Source: Halomonas elongata
Lineage (GTDB): Bacteria > Pseudomonadota > Gammaproteobacteria > Pseudomonadales > Halomonadaceae
Reading direction: 5' to 3'
Assembly (NCBI RefSeq): GCF_029081005.1
Contig: NZ_JAJQTQ010000014.1
Coordinates: 1-64,000 of the forward strand
DNA: 64,000 bases
Made by a program: the position numbers and the translations under genes. The notes below the pieces were generated by a model. The model was not told the DNA's origin. It did not search any database and saw only the letters and a program-made list of their open reading frames with translations. The stretch's first letter is position 1. Every line of letters starts with the position of its first letter. Positions 1 to 8,625 of the stretch are shown one piece after another.

Positions 1-108
1 TTCCAGCTTCAAGCTTATGACTTCAGGCTCCGGACGAAGTCCGGTCGAGTTTTCTTCCAGCTTCAAGCTTACGACTTATAGCTCCGGGCGAAGCCGCGTT
101 CTTCAAGT
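1..108. repeat. Degenerate heptamer repeat, two 54-bp units
   Basis: The stretch before nadE consists of a unit of about 54 bp that occurs almost twice (1-54 and from 55). Each unit is itself made of imperfect 7-mers such as TTCCAGC, TTCAAGC and TTATGAC. The heptamers are one base from the TTCGAGC unit of the array at 16025-16136, so the two loci appear to belong to one repeat family. The repeat runs off the left edge, and no gene is seen in it. Confidence 0.7.
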
Positions 109-116
109 TTCCGGCC

Positions 117-1748
117 TCATTCCCCCGGCTGCCAGCCGTTGACGATGGGATAGCGCCGGTCGCGGCCAAAGCCACGGCGAGTCACGCGGACACCCACCGG
201 CGCCTGACGGCGCTTGTACTCGCAGCGGTCGACCAGGCGCACCACCTTGTAGACATCGTCATGGTCGAATCCGGCGTCGATGATGGCCTCGGCACTCATG
301 TCACCCTCGATGTAACGCACCAGGATAGCGTCCAGGGTGTCGTAGTCGGGCAAGGAGTCGGAATCCTGCTGATCCGGGGCCAGCTCGGCGGAAGGCGGCC
401 GCTCGATGACGCGCTCGGGAATCGCCGGCTCCTGGGTGTTGCGCCAGCGAGCCAGTCGATAGACCCAGGTCTTGTAGACGTCCTTGATGGCGTTGTAGCC
501 ACCCACCATGTCGCCATAGAGGGTGGCATAGCCCACCGCCATCTCGCTCTTGTTGCCGGTCGACAGGACCATGAGACCCTTCTTGTTGGAGAGCGCCATC
601 AGCAGCACGCCGCGACAGCGTGACTGCAGGTTCTCCTCGGTGGTATCCCGTTCGGTACCGGCGAAGCTGTCGGCCAGTGTCTCCATGAAGGTTTCCACCA
701 TCGACTCGATGGGCAGCACCTCATACTCGACACTCAGCATGCGCGCCTGCTCGGCGGCGTCTTCCTTCGAGATATCGGCGGTGTAGTGGTAGGGCATCAT
801 CACCGCATGGACCCGCTGAGGCCCCAGGGCATCCACCGCGATGGCCAGGGAAAGGGCCGAATCGATACCGCCGGAAAGCCCCAGCACCACGCCCTTGAAA
901 CCGCTCTTGTTGACGTAGTCGCGCAACCCGGTGACCAGCGCGCAATAGAGGTTCTCCTCGGCACTGACCTCTTCGTCGACCTCCCCGGCACTCGGCACCC
1001 AAGTGCCCTGCTCGCGCACGAACTGCACCGGCATCAAGCCGACCGCCCAGTGCGGTGCCTGCACGCGCAGTTCGCCATCGGCGCCGACACAGGCCGAGCC
1101 ACCATCGAACACCAGTTCATCCTGGCCACCGATCTGGTTGACATAGACGACCGGCAGGCCGACTTCCCGAGCCCGCTTCTCGAGCAGGGCCAGGCGTTCG
1201 GAGGGCTTGTCCTGGTGGAAAGGCGACGCATTGAGGGTCACCAGAATCTCCGCACCGGCCTCACGCGCCTTCTGGACGGGAGCCTCTTCCCAGATGTCCT
1301 CGCAGATCAGTACACCGAGCCTGGCGCCCTTGTGTTCGATCACCAGGGGCGCATCGCCCACCGCGAAGTAGCGTTGCTCATCGAACACTTCGTAGTTGGG
1401 CAGCGCCTGCTTGGCGTACTCGCCGATCCACTCACCATCGTAGAGCACACCGGCCAGGTTCCAGTTGCGCCCTTCGCGACGTCCCGGATAGCCGACGATC
1501 ACCATCACGTCACGCGCCATCTTCTCGGCCATTCGCGCCCGTGCATGACGCAGCCGTGTCTCCAGAGAGGGGCGCAACAGCAGATCCTCGGGGGGATAGC
1601 CGGTCAGAAAGAGTTCGGGCAGCACCACGATATCGGCACCATGCTCGATGCGTGCCTCGCGTACTGTCTCGATGGCCCGTTCGGTATTGCCGGGGATATC
1701 CCCCACCAGCGGGTCCAACTGGGCCATCACCAACGTCAGGTCTTGCAT
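117..1748 (-). CDS. nadE: Glutamine-dependent NAD+ synthetase
   Basis: Catalyses the last step of NAD synthesis, amidating deamido-NAD with glutamine and ATP in the cytoplasm. The N-terminal half is a nitrilase-type glutaminase domain with the expected triad regions (VLPELFLTGYPPEDLL, a lysine near YAKQALPNY, and the cysteine in GVLICEDIW). The C-terminal half is the ATP-pyrophosphatase synthetase with LGLSGGIDSAL. The two-domain length of about 540 residues is normal for the glutamine-dependent type. I place the start at MQDLTLVMAQ because family alignment begins there. ATGs at 1775 and 1787 are in frame and no candidate has a strong ribosome binding site, so the start is uncertain. It diverges from the small gene at 1859. 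Confidence 0.93.
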   Translation of the reverse strand: MQDLTLVMAQLDPLVGDIPGNTERAIETVREARIEHGADIVVLPELFLTGYPPEDLLLRPSLETRLRHARARMAEKMARDVMVIVGYPGRREGRNWNLAGVLYDGEWIGEYAKQALPNYEVFDEQRYFAVGDAPLVIEHKGARLGVLICEDIWEEAPVQKAREAGAEILVTLNASPFHQDKPSERLALLEKRAREVGLPVVYVNQIGGQDELVFDGGSACVGADGELRVQAPHWAVGLMPVQFVREQGTWVPSAGEVDEEVSAEENLYCALVTGLRDYVNKSGFKGVVLGLSGGIDSALSLAIAVDALGPQRVHAVMMPYHYTADISKEDAAEQARMLSVEYEVLPIESMVETFMETLADSFAGTERDTTEENLQSRCRGVLLMALSNKKGLMVLSTGNKSEMAVGYATLYGDMVGGYNAIKDVYKTWVYRLARWRNTQEPAIPERVIERPPSAELAPDQQDSDSLPDYDTLDAILVRYIEGDMSAEAIIDAGFDHDDVYKVVRLVDRCEYKRRQAPVGVRVTRRGFGRDRRYPIVNGWQPGE

Positions 1749-1858
1749 GGGCGTAGAAATCTCTCGAGAATCCATCGATACCGACATTGTCCCGCAAGGG
1801 CGGCCGACTCGCAAAGACGACCGCCCCGAAAGCCCTCACTCAGGGAGCCGCCCAAAGG

Positions 1859-2116
1859 ATGAACCTCTTGCTGATCCGTCTGATCATTTTCGCCGTGCTG
1901 TTCTTCGCCGGCCTCAAGCTATATCGCATGTACCGTCAGTGGAAGCGCGACCGGGACGCCGACGAGCAGGACGCATCACCGGCCAATCCGATGGTGCGCT
2001 GCGCCTGGTGCAAGGTACACCTGCCGGAAAACGATGCCCTGCGCGAAAAGGGCGAATGGTTCTGCTCCCCGGACCACCGCGACAAGTTTCTCGCCGAGGA
2101 TACCTCGGGCGACTGA
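1859..2116 (+). CDS. PP0621-family small membrane protein
   Basis: An 85-residue protein with one N-terminal membrane segment (LLLIRLIIFAVLFFAGLKL), a basic linker, and a C-terminal domain with PMVRCAWCKVHLPENDAL and a later Cys-Ser-x-x-His (CSPDH). The paired CxxC and C/H residues suggest a small metal-binding, zinc-ribbon-like cytoplasmic tail. The arrangement matches what I recall as the PP0621 family of unknown function, common in pseudomonads and relatives. The start MNLLLIRLI is chosen because the preceding in-frame extension has no hydrophobic or conserved character. It ends 1 bp before the convergent thiO stop. Confidence 0.7.
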   Translation: MNLLLIRLIIFAVLFFAGLKLYRMYRQWKRDRDADEQDASPANPMVRCAWCKVHLPENDALREKGEWFCSPDHRDKFLAEDTSGD

Positions 2117-2117
2117 T

Positions 2118-3242
2118 TCAGCCTCTGGAAGGCCCCCTCTGGTTGTCTTCCAGCCGACCGCCGTCCAATCGATAGGGTGCCGGATCCACGATGGGCTCGC
2201 GCCCCAGCAGTTCATCGACCAGCAGGTGCGTCGAGGCCGGCGCCAATACCAGCCCGTTGCGATAATGGCCCGCATTCACGTGCAGGTTGGCAATGCCCGG
2301 CACGGCGCCGATGAACGGCACGCCATCCGGTGACCCCGGACGCAACCCTGCCCAATGATGCGCTACCTCACAGTCGGCGAGCGCCGGCACGATGCGTGTC
2401 GCCGAGGACCATAACGACGCCTTCGCCGATTCGGAAAGCGACTTGTCGAACCCCGCCTCTTCCAGTGTCGAACCAGCCAGTACCTGGCCATCGGCCCGAG
2501 GGATGACATAGCGACCGTCCATCAGCACCACGCGCCGCACCAGCCCGGGCGACGCCTTGAACAGGATCATCTGGCCCTTCACCGGCCGTACCGGCAGATC
2601 AACCCCGACCGTCGCCAGCACCGACGCGGCCCAGGCACCGCCACACACCACGATATGGTCGCCCTGCAGTTCCCCGGCTGTCGTCTCGACCGCGACGATG
2701 CGCCCGCCCTGCTCGCGCAACCCCGTTACCTCGCAATGCTCGCACAGCGTGACCCGCGGCATGTCGTCCAGGCGTGTGCGCAGCGCCCGAGCCAGGCGCG
2801 GGTTGCGAATGCTGCCGAGGGTCGGCATCCACAGCGCCTCCTCGCAACCGGGTGCCGCTTCGGGCTCCTTGCCGTACAGGAAGCCCCCGGAGACCCGCTC
2901 GAGCGGCTTGCCGACCTCCCGCGCCCAGGCCATGGCGGCCGGCTCGTCGTCGACACGCAGGTACAGCAGGCCCTTCTGGCGATACTCGGGGTCCACCCCC
3001 GTCTCTTCCAGCAAACGCAGCGAGAGTTCCGGATAACGCCCCTCCGACCAGGCGGAGAGGCGGGAGATTGGCGCGCTGTAGCGCCATGGATAGAGGGGCG
3101 ACACGATGCCGCCGCCGGCCCAGGAGGCCTCGCGGCCGCACTGGCCACGTTCGACGAGGGTGACCGAATGACCGGCATCGGCCAGTTGCAGGGTCGTCAT
3201 CATGCCGATGACGCCACCGCCGACAACAAGAAAATCACTCAC
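2118..3242 (-). CDS. thiO: FAD-dependent glycine oxidase ThiO
   Basis: Predicted flavoenzyme that oxidises glycine to the imine used for the thiazole of thiamine. The N-terminal DFLVVGGGVIGMMTTLQLAD is the FAD Rossmann motif, followed by a DAO-type core with REASWAGGGIVSPLYPWRY and a C-terminal HWAGLRPGSPDGVPFIG, the typical DAO/ThiO flavin-contact segment. A GTG start (VSDFLVVGGG) gives about 374 residues, as usual for ThiO. An ATG at about 3281 would add a basic, non-conserved leader. No other thiamine genes are nearby. A general D-amino-acid oxidase is the alternative reading. Confidence 0.82.
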   Translation of the reverse strand: MSDFLVVGGGVIGMMTTLQLADAGHSVTLVERGQCGREASWAGGGIVSPLYPWRYSAPISRLSAWSEGRYPELSLRLLEETGVDPEYRQKGLLYLRVDDEPAAMAWAREVGKPLERVSGGFLYGKEPEAAPGCEEALWMPTLGSIRNPRLARALRTRLDDMPRVTLCEHCEVTGLREQGGRIVAVETTAGELQGDHIVVCGGAWAASVLATVGVDLPVRPVKGQMILFKASPGLVRRVVLMDGRYVIPRADGQVLAGSTLEEAGFDKSLSESAKASLWSSATRIVPALADCEVAHHWAGLRPGSPDGVPFIGAVPGIANLHVNAGHYRNGLVLAPASTHLLVDELLGREPIVDPAPYRLDGGRLEDNQRGPSRG

Positions 3243-3339
3243 GAGACTTGTCCGAGTTCGCTTACGGAAAGGACGCGACATCCGGCTAACTTGATAGCAC
3301 CCACGGCCTGGCTCGGGGAAGCACTCGGCGGGAGATCGC

Positions 3340-3894
3340 ATGCGACCGGACCGCATCACGGAGACTTACCATACCGGCACACCGAATCGACTGGCAAAGC
3401 CGCGTCAGGCCGGACTGACGCTTCTCGAACTGTGTGTGGTGATGGGCATTCTGACATTCGTCATCGCCTGGGCCGTGCCCGGACTCGATGGCGTCATGGC
3501 TCGCAACGAAGTGGCCACGGACGTCATGCGGCTCAAGGATGCCCTGGCGACGGCCCGTAATACCGCCATCGCACGGCGCACGGTCATCACCGTCTGCCCC
3601 AGCCAGGAAGGCCGGCGCTGCATCGGCGACTGGACCGCGCCATTGAGCATTCTCCAGAACGAGATCGATCAGCCACCGAACCAACGTACCCTTCTCGGAC
3701 GGCGCGGCGAAGGCCAGGTGGCGGCCATCACCTATCGACTCGATCATCGCCCCGTGCGCTACCAGCCTACGGGACGCGCCACGGGACACAATGGCACCTT
3801 TCGCCTCTGTGGCCGACGCGGCGAGGGTGCCTCGGTGATCGTCAGCAACTTCGGAAGAGTTCGAGTCATCGATGACACGCCATCAATCTGCTAG
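3340..3894 (+). CDS. GspH/FimT-type minor pseudopilin
   Basis: A 184-residue prepilin. The leader ends at QAG, with predicted PilD cleavage before LTLLE (residue 26) and Glu at mature position 5. A hydrophobic helix (LCVVMGILTFVIAWAVPGL) follows, and then a GspH-like beta domain in which ARNTAIARRTVITVCPS is the usual FimT/GspH signature. It probably sits in the priming complex of type IV pili with the minor pilins encoded just to the right. It is transcribed towards that operon, with 4 bp between its stop and the pilX stop. It diverges from thiO. Only one FimT/FimU-like gene is seen here, whereas Pseudomonas has two. Confidence 0.85.
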   Translation: MRPDRITETYHTGTPNRLAKPRQAGLTLLELCVVMGILTFVIAWAVPGLDGVMARNEVATDVMRLKDALATARNTAIARRTVITVCPSQEGRRCIGDWTAPLSILQNEIDQPPNQRTLLGRRGEGQVAAITYRLDHRPVRYQPTGRATGHNGTFRLCGRRGEGASVIVSNFGRVRVIDDTPSIC

Positions 3895-3898
3895 CGAC

Positions 3899-4957
3899 TC
3901 ACAGTCCCCAACTCAACAGGCGTTTCTCCCTGGGCGCATGAGGTAGCACCGGATCGCCGCGAAGGTGGCGAACGACCGTCCCGCTCGGCTGGTGAATGTT
4001 GCCGTGCGCAAGGATGGCCCCCTCCAGCGTCACGCCGACTGCCAGATCCGTATCGCCCGCCGACATGAACCAGCCCCGAAGCGTCCCCGGCGTTTCGATG
4101 TCGATATCGCCGCCCGACAGCACGGCCACGTCGACCGTTGCCTCTTGTCCAGCCTCGCCGTACAGGTGGACATCATCCCGGGCGATGAGGGTCGCGTTGT
4201 GAAAGCGAGCCGCCTCCCCGATTTCCAGACGTCCCGCACAATGATAGACGCGCCCGGCGAGATCGCCGCTCGCTTCGAAGCGGCAATACGGCTGGCCATT
4301 TTCATCGGTTTCCAGCGTCAGCGTCTCGGCCGCTTCCGGTGGCGAGACATCGACCTCGGGCATGGCGACGCGATCCGCTTCATCGCGGGGTGCATTGGCA
4401 TGCACTCGGCCTTCGGTCGCGGCCTCCTCCCCGGTCAGGACCTCGCCGTCGGCCAGCAGGGCATAGCGGGAAAACAGTTCGGCGAGGCGCGAGAAGACGA
4501 CCGCGACCAATACCGGTTCACTCGAAGCCAGCACACGCTCGTCGCCTTCCATCACCACACCCATGGCCACGATGAGGCGATGCCGAGCGCCCTCCTCGAC
4601 ATAGCGATAGGCACAACGCAGAGGTGCCGCACAATCATCGAGCACGACCGTCTCGCCCTGGAAGCGAGAAGGATCGATGAACTCGCTCCAGGTCATCGCC
4701 TCGAGCGCCCCGCGCGACTGCTCGACGGTGATGTCATCGGGTCCATCCAAGGCCGCCCACCCCGTGGAAGCAGCGGCTTCCGCCGCCATCCCGGCTTGAA
4801 CCGATGCCTTGAGATTACCCGCCAGGCGTTCCGCGGTCAGCGACGAGCGCAGCCCGGCCACGCCCAGCATCACCGCCATGGCGAGCAGCACCAGAACGAT
4901 CGGCAAGGCCATCCCTGCCTGCCGCACGGCCTCCTCTCGCATGACACCGATTTTCAT
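3899..4957 (-). CDS. pilX: PilX-like minor pilin with long beta-rich C-terminus
   Basis: The N-terminus has a short leader (REEAVRQAG), then MALPIVLVLLAMAVMLGVAG, a PilX/GspK-type helix without the Glu at position 5. It is followed by the PilX hallmark SLTAERLAGN. The first ~130 residues match PilX. At 352 residues the protein is much longer than Pseudomonas PilX (about 195). The extra part has short hydrophobic-polar repeats (LIARDDVHLYG, VAVLSGGDIDIE, GAILAHGNIH) that look like a parallel beta-helix or polymer-forming fold. The start ATG overlaps the pilW stop (ATGA). No pilY1 follows, and the operon ends here. Confidence 0.8.
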   Translation of the reverse strand: MKIGVMREEAVRQAGMALPIVLVLLAMAVMLGVAGLRSSLTAERLAGNLKASVQAGMAAEAAASTGWAALDGPDDITVEQSRGALEAMTWSEFIDPSRFQGETVVLDDCAAPLRCAYRYVEEGARHRLIVAMGVVMEGDERVLASSEPVLVAVVFSRLAELFSRYALLADGEVLTGEEAATEGRVHANAPRDEADRVAMPEVDVSPPEAAETLTLETDENGQPYCRFEASGDLAGRVYHCAGRLEIGEAARFHNATLIARDDVHLYGEAGQEATVDVAVLSGGDIDIETPGTLRGWFMSAGDTDLAVGVTLEGAILAHGNIHQPSGTVVRHLRGDPVLPHAPREKRLLSWGL

Positions 4958-5427
4958 GGTGCAGGCGCCCCGGCACGCCTTACCGCCGCCTCGCGATCCA
5001 TGGCATGAAGCACCAGGGGCTCCGATACTTCCAGCGCCCGCAAGGTGATCCGATACAATCCGCTCCGTCCGCCCACGTCCCCCCGTAACGGTTCGCTCGC
5101 CGCGCAGCTCCCGGCCGTCGCCGCCAGGCCATCCACCAGCGGCTCCCCCGCCACGCTGTCGTGGAGGGCACAACCCTCGCCACTGGCGGCCTCGACCAGG
5201 GTGTAACGCCCCGGCTCGACGCCTCCGCGTCGAATATCGCGCAACAGGAAAAGCGCCCCGAGAGACACGGCTTCCTGGCGCTCGCCCAGGTCGTCCACTC
5301 GGATCAGGTTCTCGACCCCGCCCAGATACAGGCGCCCCGCGCCCAGCAGGACGAGCATGCCGATCGCCAGTGCCACCAGCAGCTCGACCAGCGACACCCC
5401 GCGCTCGATGGTGCGTCCCGCGATCAT
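4954..5427 (-). CDS. pilW: Type IV pilus minor pilin PilW
   Basis: A 157-residue prepilin with leader MIAGRTIERG, cleavage before VSLVELLVALAIGMLVLLG, and Glu at +5. The hydrophobic helix and the RRGGVEPGRY region, with two cysteines later (GCALHD, GSCAAS), fit PilW. It is shorter than Pseudomonas PilW (about 270 residues), so much of the globular domain is missing, while pilX is longer than usual. It overlaps pilV by 4 bp at its start and pilX by 4 bp at its end, so the three genes are probably translationally coupled. Confidence 0.82.
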   Translation of the reverse strand: MIAGRTIERGVSLVELLVALAIGMLVLLGAGRLYLGGVENLIRVDDLGERQEAVSLGALFLLRDIRRGGVEPGRYTLVEAASGEGCALHDSVAGEPLVDGLAATAGSCAASEPLRGDVGGRSGLYRITLRALEVSEPLVLHAMDREAAVRRAGAPAP

Positions 5428-5831
5428 GGGGATTCACCGGGTAGTCGAGTGGTGTAGACGAAGGATGTCTCGCCCTCATCCGCCAGGCGCGACGCCGGCC
5501 ATTCCAGGGTCACCACATAGCGACAGGCTTCGCCCCCCGACGCGACACGGCCCTCCAGGCCGGGAATCCGGGCACGCCATCTGGCCTCCCAGTCCGCCTC
5601 CTCGGCGCCCAGGCCAGGACAATGACCGGCCTCGAGGCGCGACCACAGCAACTCGACGGCATCCTGCGCCGCCAGCGAGGCCAGGCTGCGTTGATAGCCG
5701 ACATGCGCGCCTCGCAGGGACTCGAGCTGCACCGTGGCCATCCCCAGCAGCCCCAACGAAAGCACCAGCAGCGCCACCAGGGCTTCCAGCAGGGTGAAGG
5801 CTTGCTGGGATCGCGCCATCGTCATGCTCAT
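5424..5831 (-). CDS. pilV: Type IV pilus minor pilin PilV
   Basis: A 135-residue prepilin. Mature sequence FTLLEALVALLVLSLGLLGM is typical of PilV/GspI, with Glu at +5. The residue before the cleavage site is Ala (ARSQQA) rather than the usual Gly; prepilin peptidase tolerates Ala in some pseudopilins. The ARxxAxxLLWS-like helix (LASLAAQDAVELLWSRLEA) continues the family pattern. The gene lies between pilE and pilW in one transcription unit. Several ATGs cluster at the 5' end, so the exact start within 15 bp is open. Confidence 0.84.
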   Translation of the reverse strand: MSMTMARSQQAFTLLEALVALLVLSLGLLGMATVQLESLRGAHVGYQRSLASLAAQDAVELLWSRLEAGHCPGLGAEEADWEARWRARIPGLEGRVASGGEACRYVVTLEWPASRLADEGETSFVYTTRLPGESP

Positions 5832-5850
5832 CGACTCATTACGCGCCGGC

Positions 5851-6258
5851 CTACCAGCACGCCTCCGGCATCGCCCGCCCCGTCGAGTCGAGCGTCAGAA
5901 TGCGACACGCCGTCCCGACGGCCTCGCCCTCATGCGTGGCCGTCAGTCGATAATCGGTCGGCGACAGGGTGACGGCAAGACGATAATGCCCGGCCTCCGA
6001 GCGTCTCGGCAGGTCTGTGCAGGTGTCATAGGAATGCGTACGGGTGCGACAGCGCTCCAGGCGTCCCGCCAGCGTCATGAGCGCCGCCCGGCCATCGGCG
6101 ACTCGCGCTTCGCCCAGGGCATCCCGATAGCGCGGATAGGCGATCCCGGCGAGGATGGCGATGATCGCCACCACGATCATCGATTCGAGTAGCGTGAAAC
6201 CGGCCTGTCCGCGACAGACCTCGGGGCGGCGCATTTTCCGCGCCTGCGAGTGGCACAT
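5851..6258 (-). CDS. pilE: PilE-like minor pilin
   Basis: First gene of the minor-pilin operon. Leader ending in CRGQAG, then FTLLESMIVVAIIAILAGIAYPRY, the classic type IV pilin N-terminus, and a C-terminal pair of cysteines (GTACRIL and PEACW) that can form the D-region disulfide. The ARVADGRAALMTLAGRLERC segment is typical of PilE minor pilins. The chosen start MCHSQAR gives 135 residues. AAGGA sits too close upstream of it for confidence, and an in-frame ATG at 6234 is possible. ispH lies upstream in the same orientation, as in Pseudomonas, but a terminator hairpin separates them. Confidence 0.84.
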   Translation of the reverse strand: MCHSQARKMRRPEVCRGQAGFTLLESMIVVAIIAILAGIAYPRYRDALGEARVADGRAALMTLAGRLERCRTRTHSYDTCTDLPRRSEAGHYRLAVTLSPTDYRLTATHEGEAVGTACRILTLDSTGRAMPEACW

Positions 6259-6395
6259 GTCCCTTGCCTCGGCGTGATGTCCTGCCCCCAATATGGACCA
6301 GGGCACCGACATCCGGTAGCGCCCCGAGAACACTCCACCGACGCATTATCAACGCCGGCTTGCTCCCTAGAGATCTCGCTCGGAGCCACATGGCA

Positions 6396-6424
6396 CGAAA
6401 AAGCCGGGCGACGAGGCCCGGCTT
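6396..6424 (-). terminator. Rho-independent terminator after ispH
   Basis: Read on the minus strand, the 9-bp stem AAGCCGGGC / GCCCGGCTT with a 6-nt loop is followed by a run of Ts. It ends the ispH transcript about 33 bp past the stop and insulates the minor-pilin operon. Confidence 0.85.
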
Positions 6425-6456
6425 CACGAATCGATACTGGTACTCGACCGAATGCG

Positions 6457-7410
6457 CTATTCGCTGGCGATCACCCGCTCGCGAAGCTCGGCGGGCATGG
6501 AGAAGGTAATCGTCTCGGCACGTCCATCGAGCTCTTCCGGCACCTCGGCCCCCAGGACACGCAATCGCTCGATCACCCCCTGGACCAGCACCTCCGGCGC
6601 ACTGGCACCGGCGGTCACCCCCACCGTCTCGACGTTTTCCAGCCAGGTGGCATCGATCTGCTCGGCATTGTCGATCAGATAGGCCGGCGTGCCGACCCGC
6701 TCGGAAAGCTCGCGCAGACGATTGGAGTTCGAACTGTTGGGGCTGCCCACCACCAGCAGCAGATCGCTCCCGGCCGCCAGCTCCCGGACGGCATCCTGAC
6801 GATTCTGAGTGGCGTAGCAGATGTCATCCTTGCGCGGCCCCTGGATCTCCGGGAACTTGTCGCGCAGGGCATCGATCACCCGGGCGGTGTCGTCCATCGA
6901 CAGGGTCGTCTGGGTGACGAAGGCCAACTGGCTCGGATCCTGCACCTCGAGGCGCGCCACGTCCTTCTCGTCCTCCACCAGGTAGATCCGGCCTCCCCGG
7001 GAGGTGTCATAACGCCCCATGGTACCTTCCACCTCGGGATGGCCCTGGTGGCCGATGAGGACGCACTCCTGGCCGCGCCGGGCATAGCGCAGCACTTCCA
7101 TGTGCACCTTGGTGACCAGCGGGCAGGTCGCATCGAAGACCCGCAGGCCACGACGCTCGGCCTCCTGCTGCACGGCACGGGAGACGCCGTGCGCCGAGAA
7201 GATGACGATCACGTCGTCGGGCACCTCATGCAGTTCCTCGACGAAGATCGCGCCCCGCTCGCGCAGGCTGTCGACCACGAAACGGTTGTGCACCACCTCG
7301 TGGCGCACGTAGATCGGCGGGCCGAACACATCCAGTGCCCGATTGACGATCTCGATGGCACGATCGACACCGGCGCAGAAACCGCGGGGATTGGCCAGCT
7401 TGATTTGCAT
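6457..7410 (-). CDS. ispH: 4-Hydroxy-3-methylbut-2-enyl diphosphate reductase
   Basis: Last enzyme of the MEP isoprenoid pathway, making IPP and DMAPP with a [4Fe-4S] cluster. All hallmarks are visible in 317 residues: [19 protein letters not shown] (first cluster Cys), [16 protein letters not shown] (second Cys), [11 protein letters not shown] (third Cys) and [11 protein letters not shown] (substrate-phosphate binding). It is the last gene of the run ribF-ileS-lspA-fkpB-ispH, in the same order as in Pseudomonas. There is a gap of about 190 bp to fkpB, so an own promoter is possible. Confidence 0.97.
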   Translation of the reverse strand: MQIKLANPRGFCAGVDRAIEIVNRALDVFGPPIYVRHEVVHNRFVVDSLRERGAIFVEELHEVPDDVIVIFSAHGVSRAVQQEAERRGLRVFDATCPLVTKVHMEVLRYARRGQECVLIGHQGHPEVEGTMGRYDTSRGGRIYLVEDEKDVARLEVQDPSQLAFVTQTTLSMDDTARVIDALRDKFPEIQGPRKDDICYATQNRQDAVRELAAGSDLLLVVGSPNSSNSNRLRELSERVGTPAYLIDNAEQIDATWLENVETVGVTAGASAPEVLVQGVIERLRVLGAEVPEELDGRAETITFSMPAELRERVIASE

Positions 7411-7598
7411 GGTTGCCTAGCCTCGGTGCTTGAGCACCTCTCGAGCTTGTTTGAACTAGAAAACGCTGAGTTCCGTAGCGAGCGAAGATAGGCTGGTCAC
7501 CGCCGGAGCGCAGTCACCGGAGTGTAGCCTGCTACATGAGGATGACGAGCACCGCCGGCGGCCAGGATATCGAGCGCAGCAGGAAATCAGGGTTTTCT

Positions 7599-8060
7599 CT
7601 AGTGGGTGGTGGCCGGCTTCACATCGATCACCTCCACCTCGAAGGTCAGGGTACGCCCGGCCAGGGGGTGATTGAAATCCACCTCGACCTGCTTTTCGCC
7701 GACCTCCTTGATGACCCCCGGCAACTCGCCTCCGCCGACATCGGCAAAGGACATCACCATGCCCGTTTCGGGCGTCTCGTCACTGAAATCATCCCGGGCG
7801 ATCATCTGCACGTTCTGGGGGTTGTGCTGGCCGAAGGCGTGCTCGGGGGAAATCTCGTAGCTGCCATTCTCGCCGGCAGCGAGCCCCTTGATGGGGTGCT
7901 CGAAACCGGGCGGCAGATTGCCGTCGCCGACCTGGAAGGTGGCCGGCTGCTTGTCCCGGGTGGAATCGACCACGGTGCCATCCTCCAGCTTGAGGGTGAA
8001 ATGCAGGGTCACCTGCATGCCCTCGTCGATGCGATGGCCGTTCGCTTGTTGATCGCTCAT
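7599..8060 (-). CDS. fkpB: FKBP-type peptidyl-prolyl isomerase
   Basis: A 153-residue SlpA/FkpB-type isomerase that catalyses proline cis-trans isomerisation and acts as a cytoplasmic folding helper. The FKBP start VTLHFTLKLEDGTVVDSTRD is followed by the inserted flap (SYEISPEHAFGQHNPQNVQMI) and the closing ADVGGGELPGVIKEVGEKQVEVDFNHPLAGRTL, in the FkpB order. It lies between lspA and ispH, as in many gammaproteobacteria, and begins 24 bp after the lspA stop. Confidence 0.94.
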   Translation of the reverse strand: MSDQQANGHRIDEGMQVTLHFTLKLEDGTVVDSTRDKQPATFQVGDGNLPPGFEHPIKGLAAGENGSYEISPEHAFGQHNPQNVQMIARDDFSDETPETGMVMSFADVGGGELPGVIKEVGEKQVEVDFNHPLAGRTLTFEVEVIDVKPATTH

Positions 8061-8084
8061 GGATGCTCTCTCGAAGATGGTGTC

Positions 8085-8615
8085 TCAGCGCCGTCGACGG
8101 GCTCGGCGACGTTCGCCGAACAGCGACTCGACGATCAGCCCGATGGCGCCCAGGGTGATGCCGATGTCTGCCACATTGAAGGCCGGGTAATACCAGCCGG
8201 CGAGATGGAAGGACAGGAAGTCCACCACATAGCCATGTACCAGTCGGTCGTACAGGTTGCCCAAGGCCCCGCCGATGACCAGGGCGAGCGAGGCGCCGAG
8301 CATCTTCTCGTCGGCGCGCAGACGCCGCATCCAGATGGTCAGCCCCACCGTCGCCGCCACGGCGATGGCCGCGAAGAACCAGCGCTGCCAGCCGGGGTGA
8401 CCGGCCAGGAAGCTGAACGCCGCGCCGGTATTGTGCAACAGCGTCAGGTTGAAGAACGGCAGCACCTCGAGCGGCCTGGCGTACTCCAGCAGGCTGGAGG
8501 CCAGCGCCTTGGTGCCCAGATCGACGACGATGATCGCCGCGGCGAGCCACAGCCAGCGCAACGGCTGCCGCATGGGCGCCACCTCGGCGCCCTGCCTGGT
8601 GTCATGTTCGGGCAT
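8085..8615 (-). CDS. lspA: Lipoprotein signal peptidase II
   Basis: Inner-membrane aspartyl protease that removes signal peptides from prolipoproteins. Four membrane segments are visible. The two catalytic Asp residues lie in GGALGNLYDRLVHGYVVDFL and FNVADIGITLG. The NLTLLHNTGAAFSFL motif is conserved in the family. I choose the ATG at 8615 (MPEHDTRQ) because GAGGTGG lies 8 nt upstream. An ATG at 8633 overlapping the ileS stop is also possible. About 176 residues, and part of the ileS-lspA-fkpB run. Confidence 0.95.
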   Translation of the reverse strand: MPEHDTRQGAEVAPMRQPLRWLWLAAAIIVVDLGTKALASSLLEYARPLEVLPFFNLTLLHNTGAAFSFLAGHPGWQRWFFAAIAVAATVGLTIWMRRLRADEKMLGASLALVIGGALGNLYDRLVHGYVVDFLSFHLAGWYYPAFNVADIGITLGAIGLIVESLFGERRRARRRR

Positions 8616-8625
8616 GCTGCCCACC

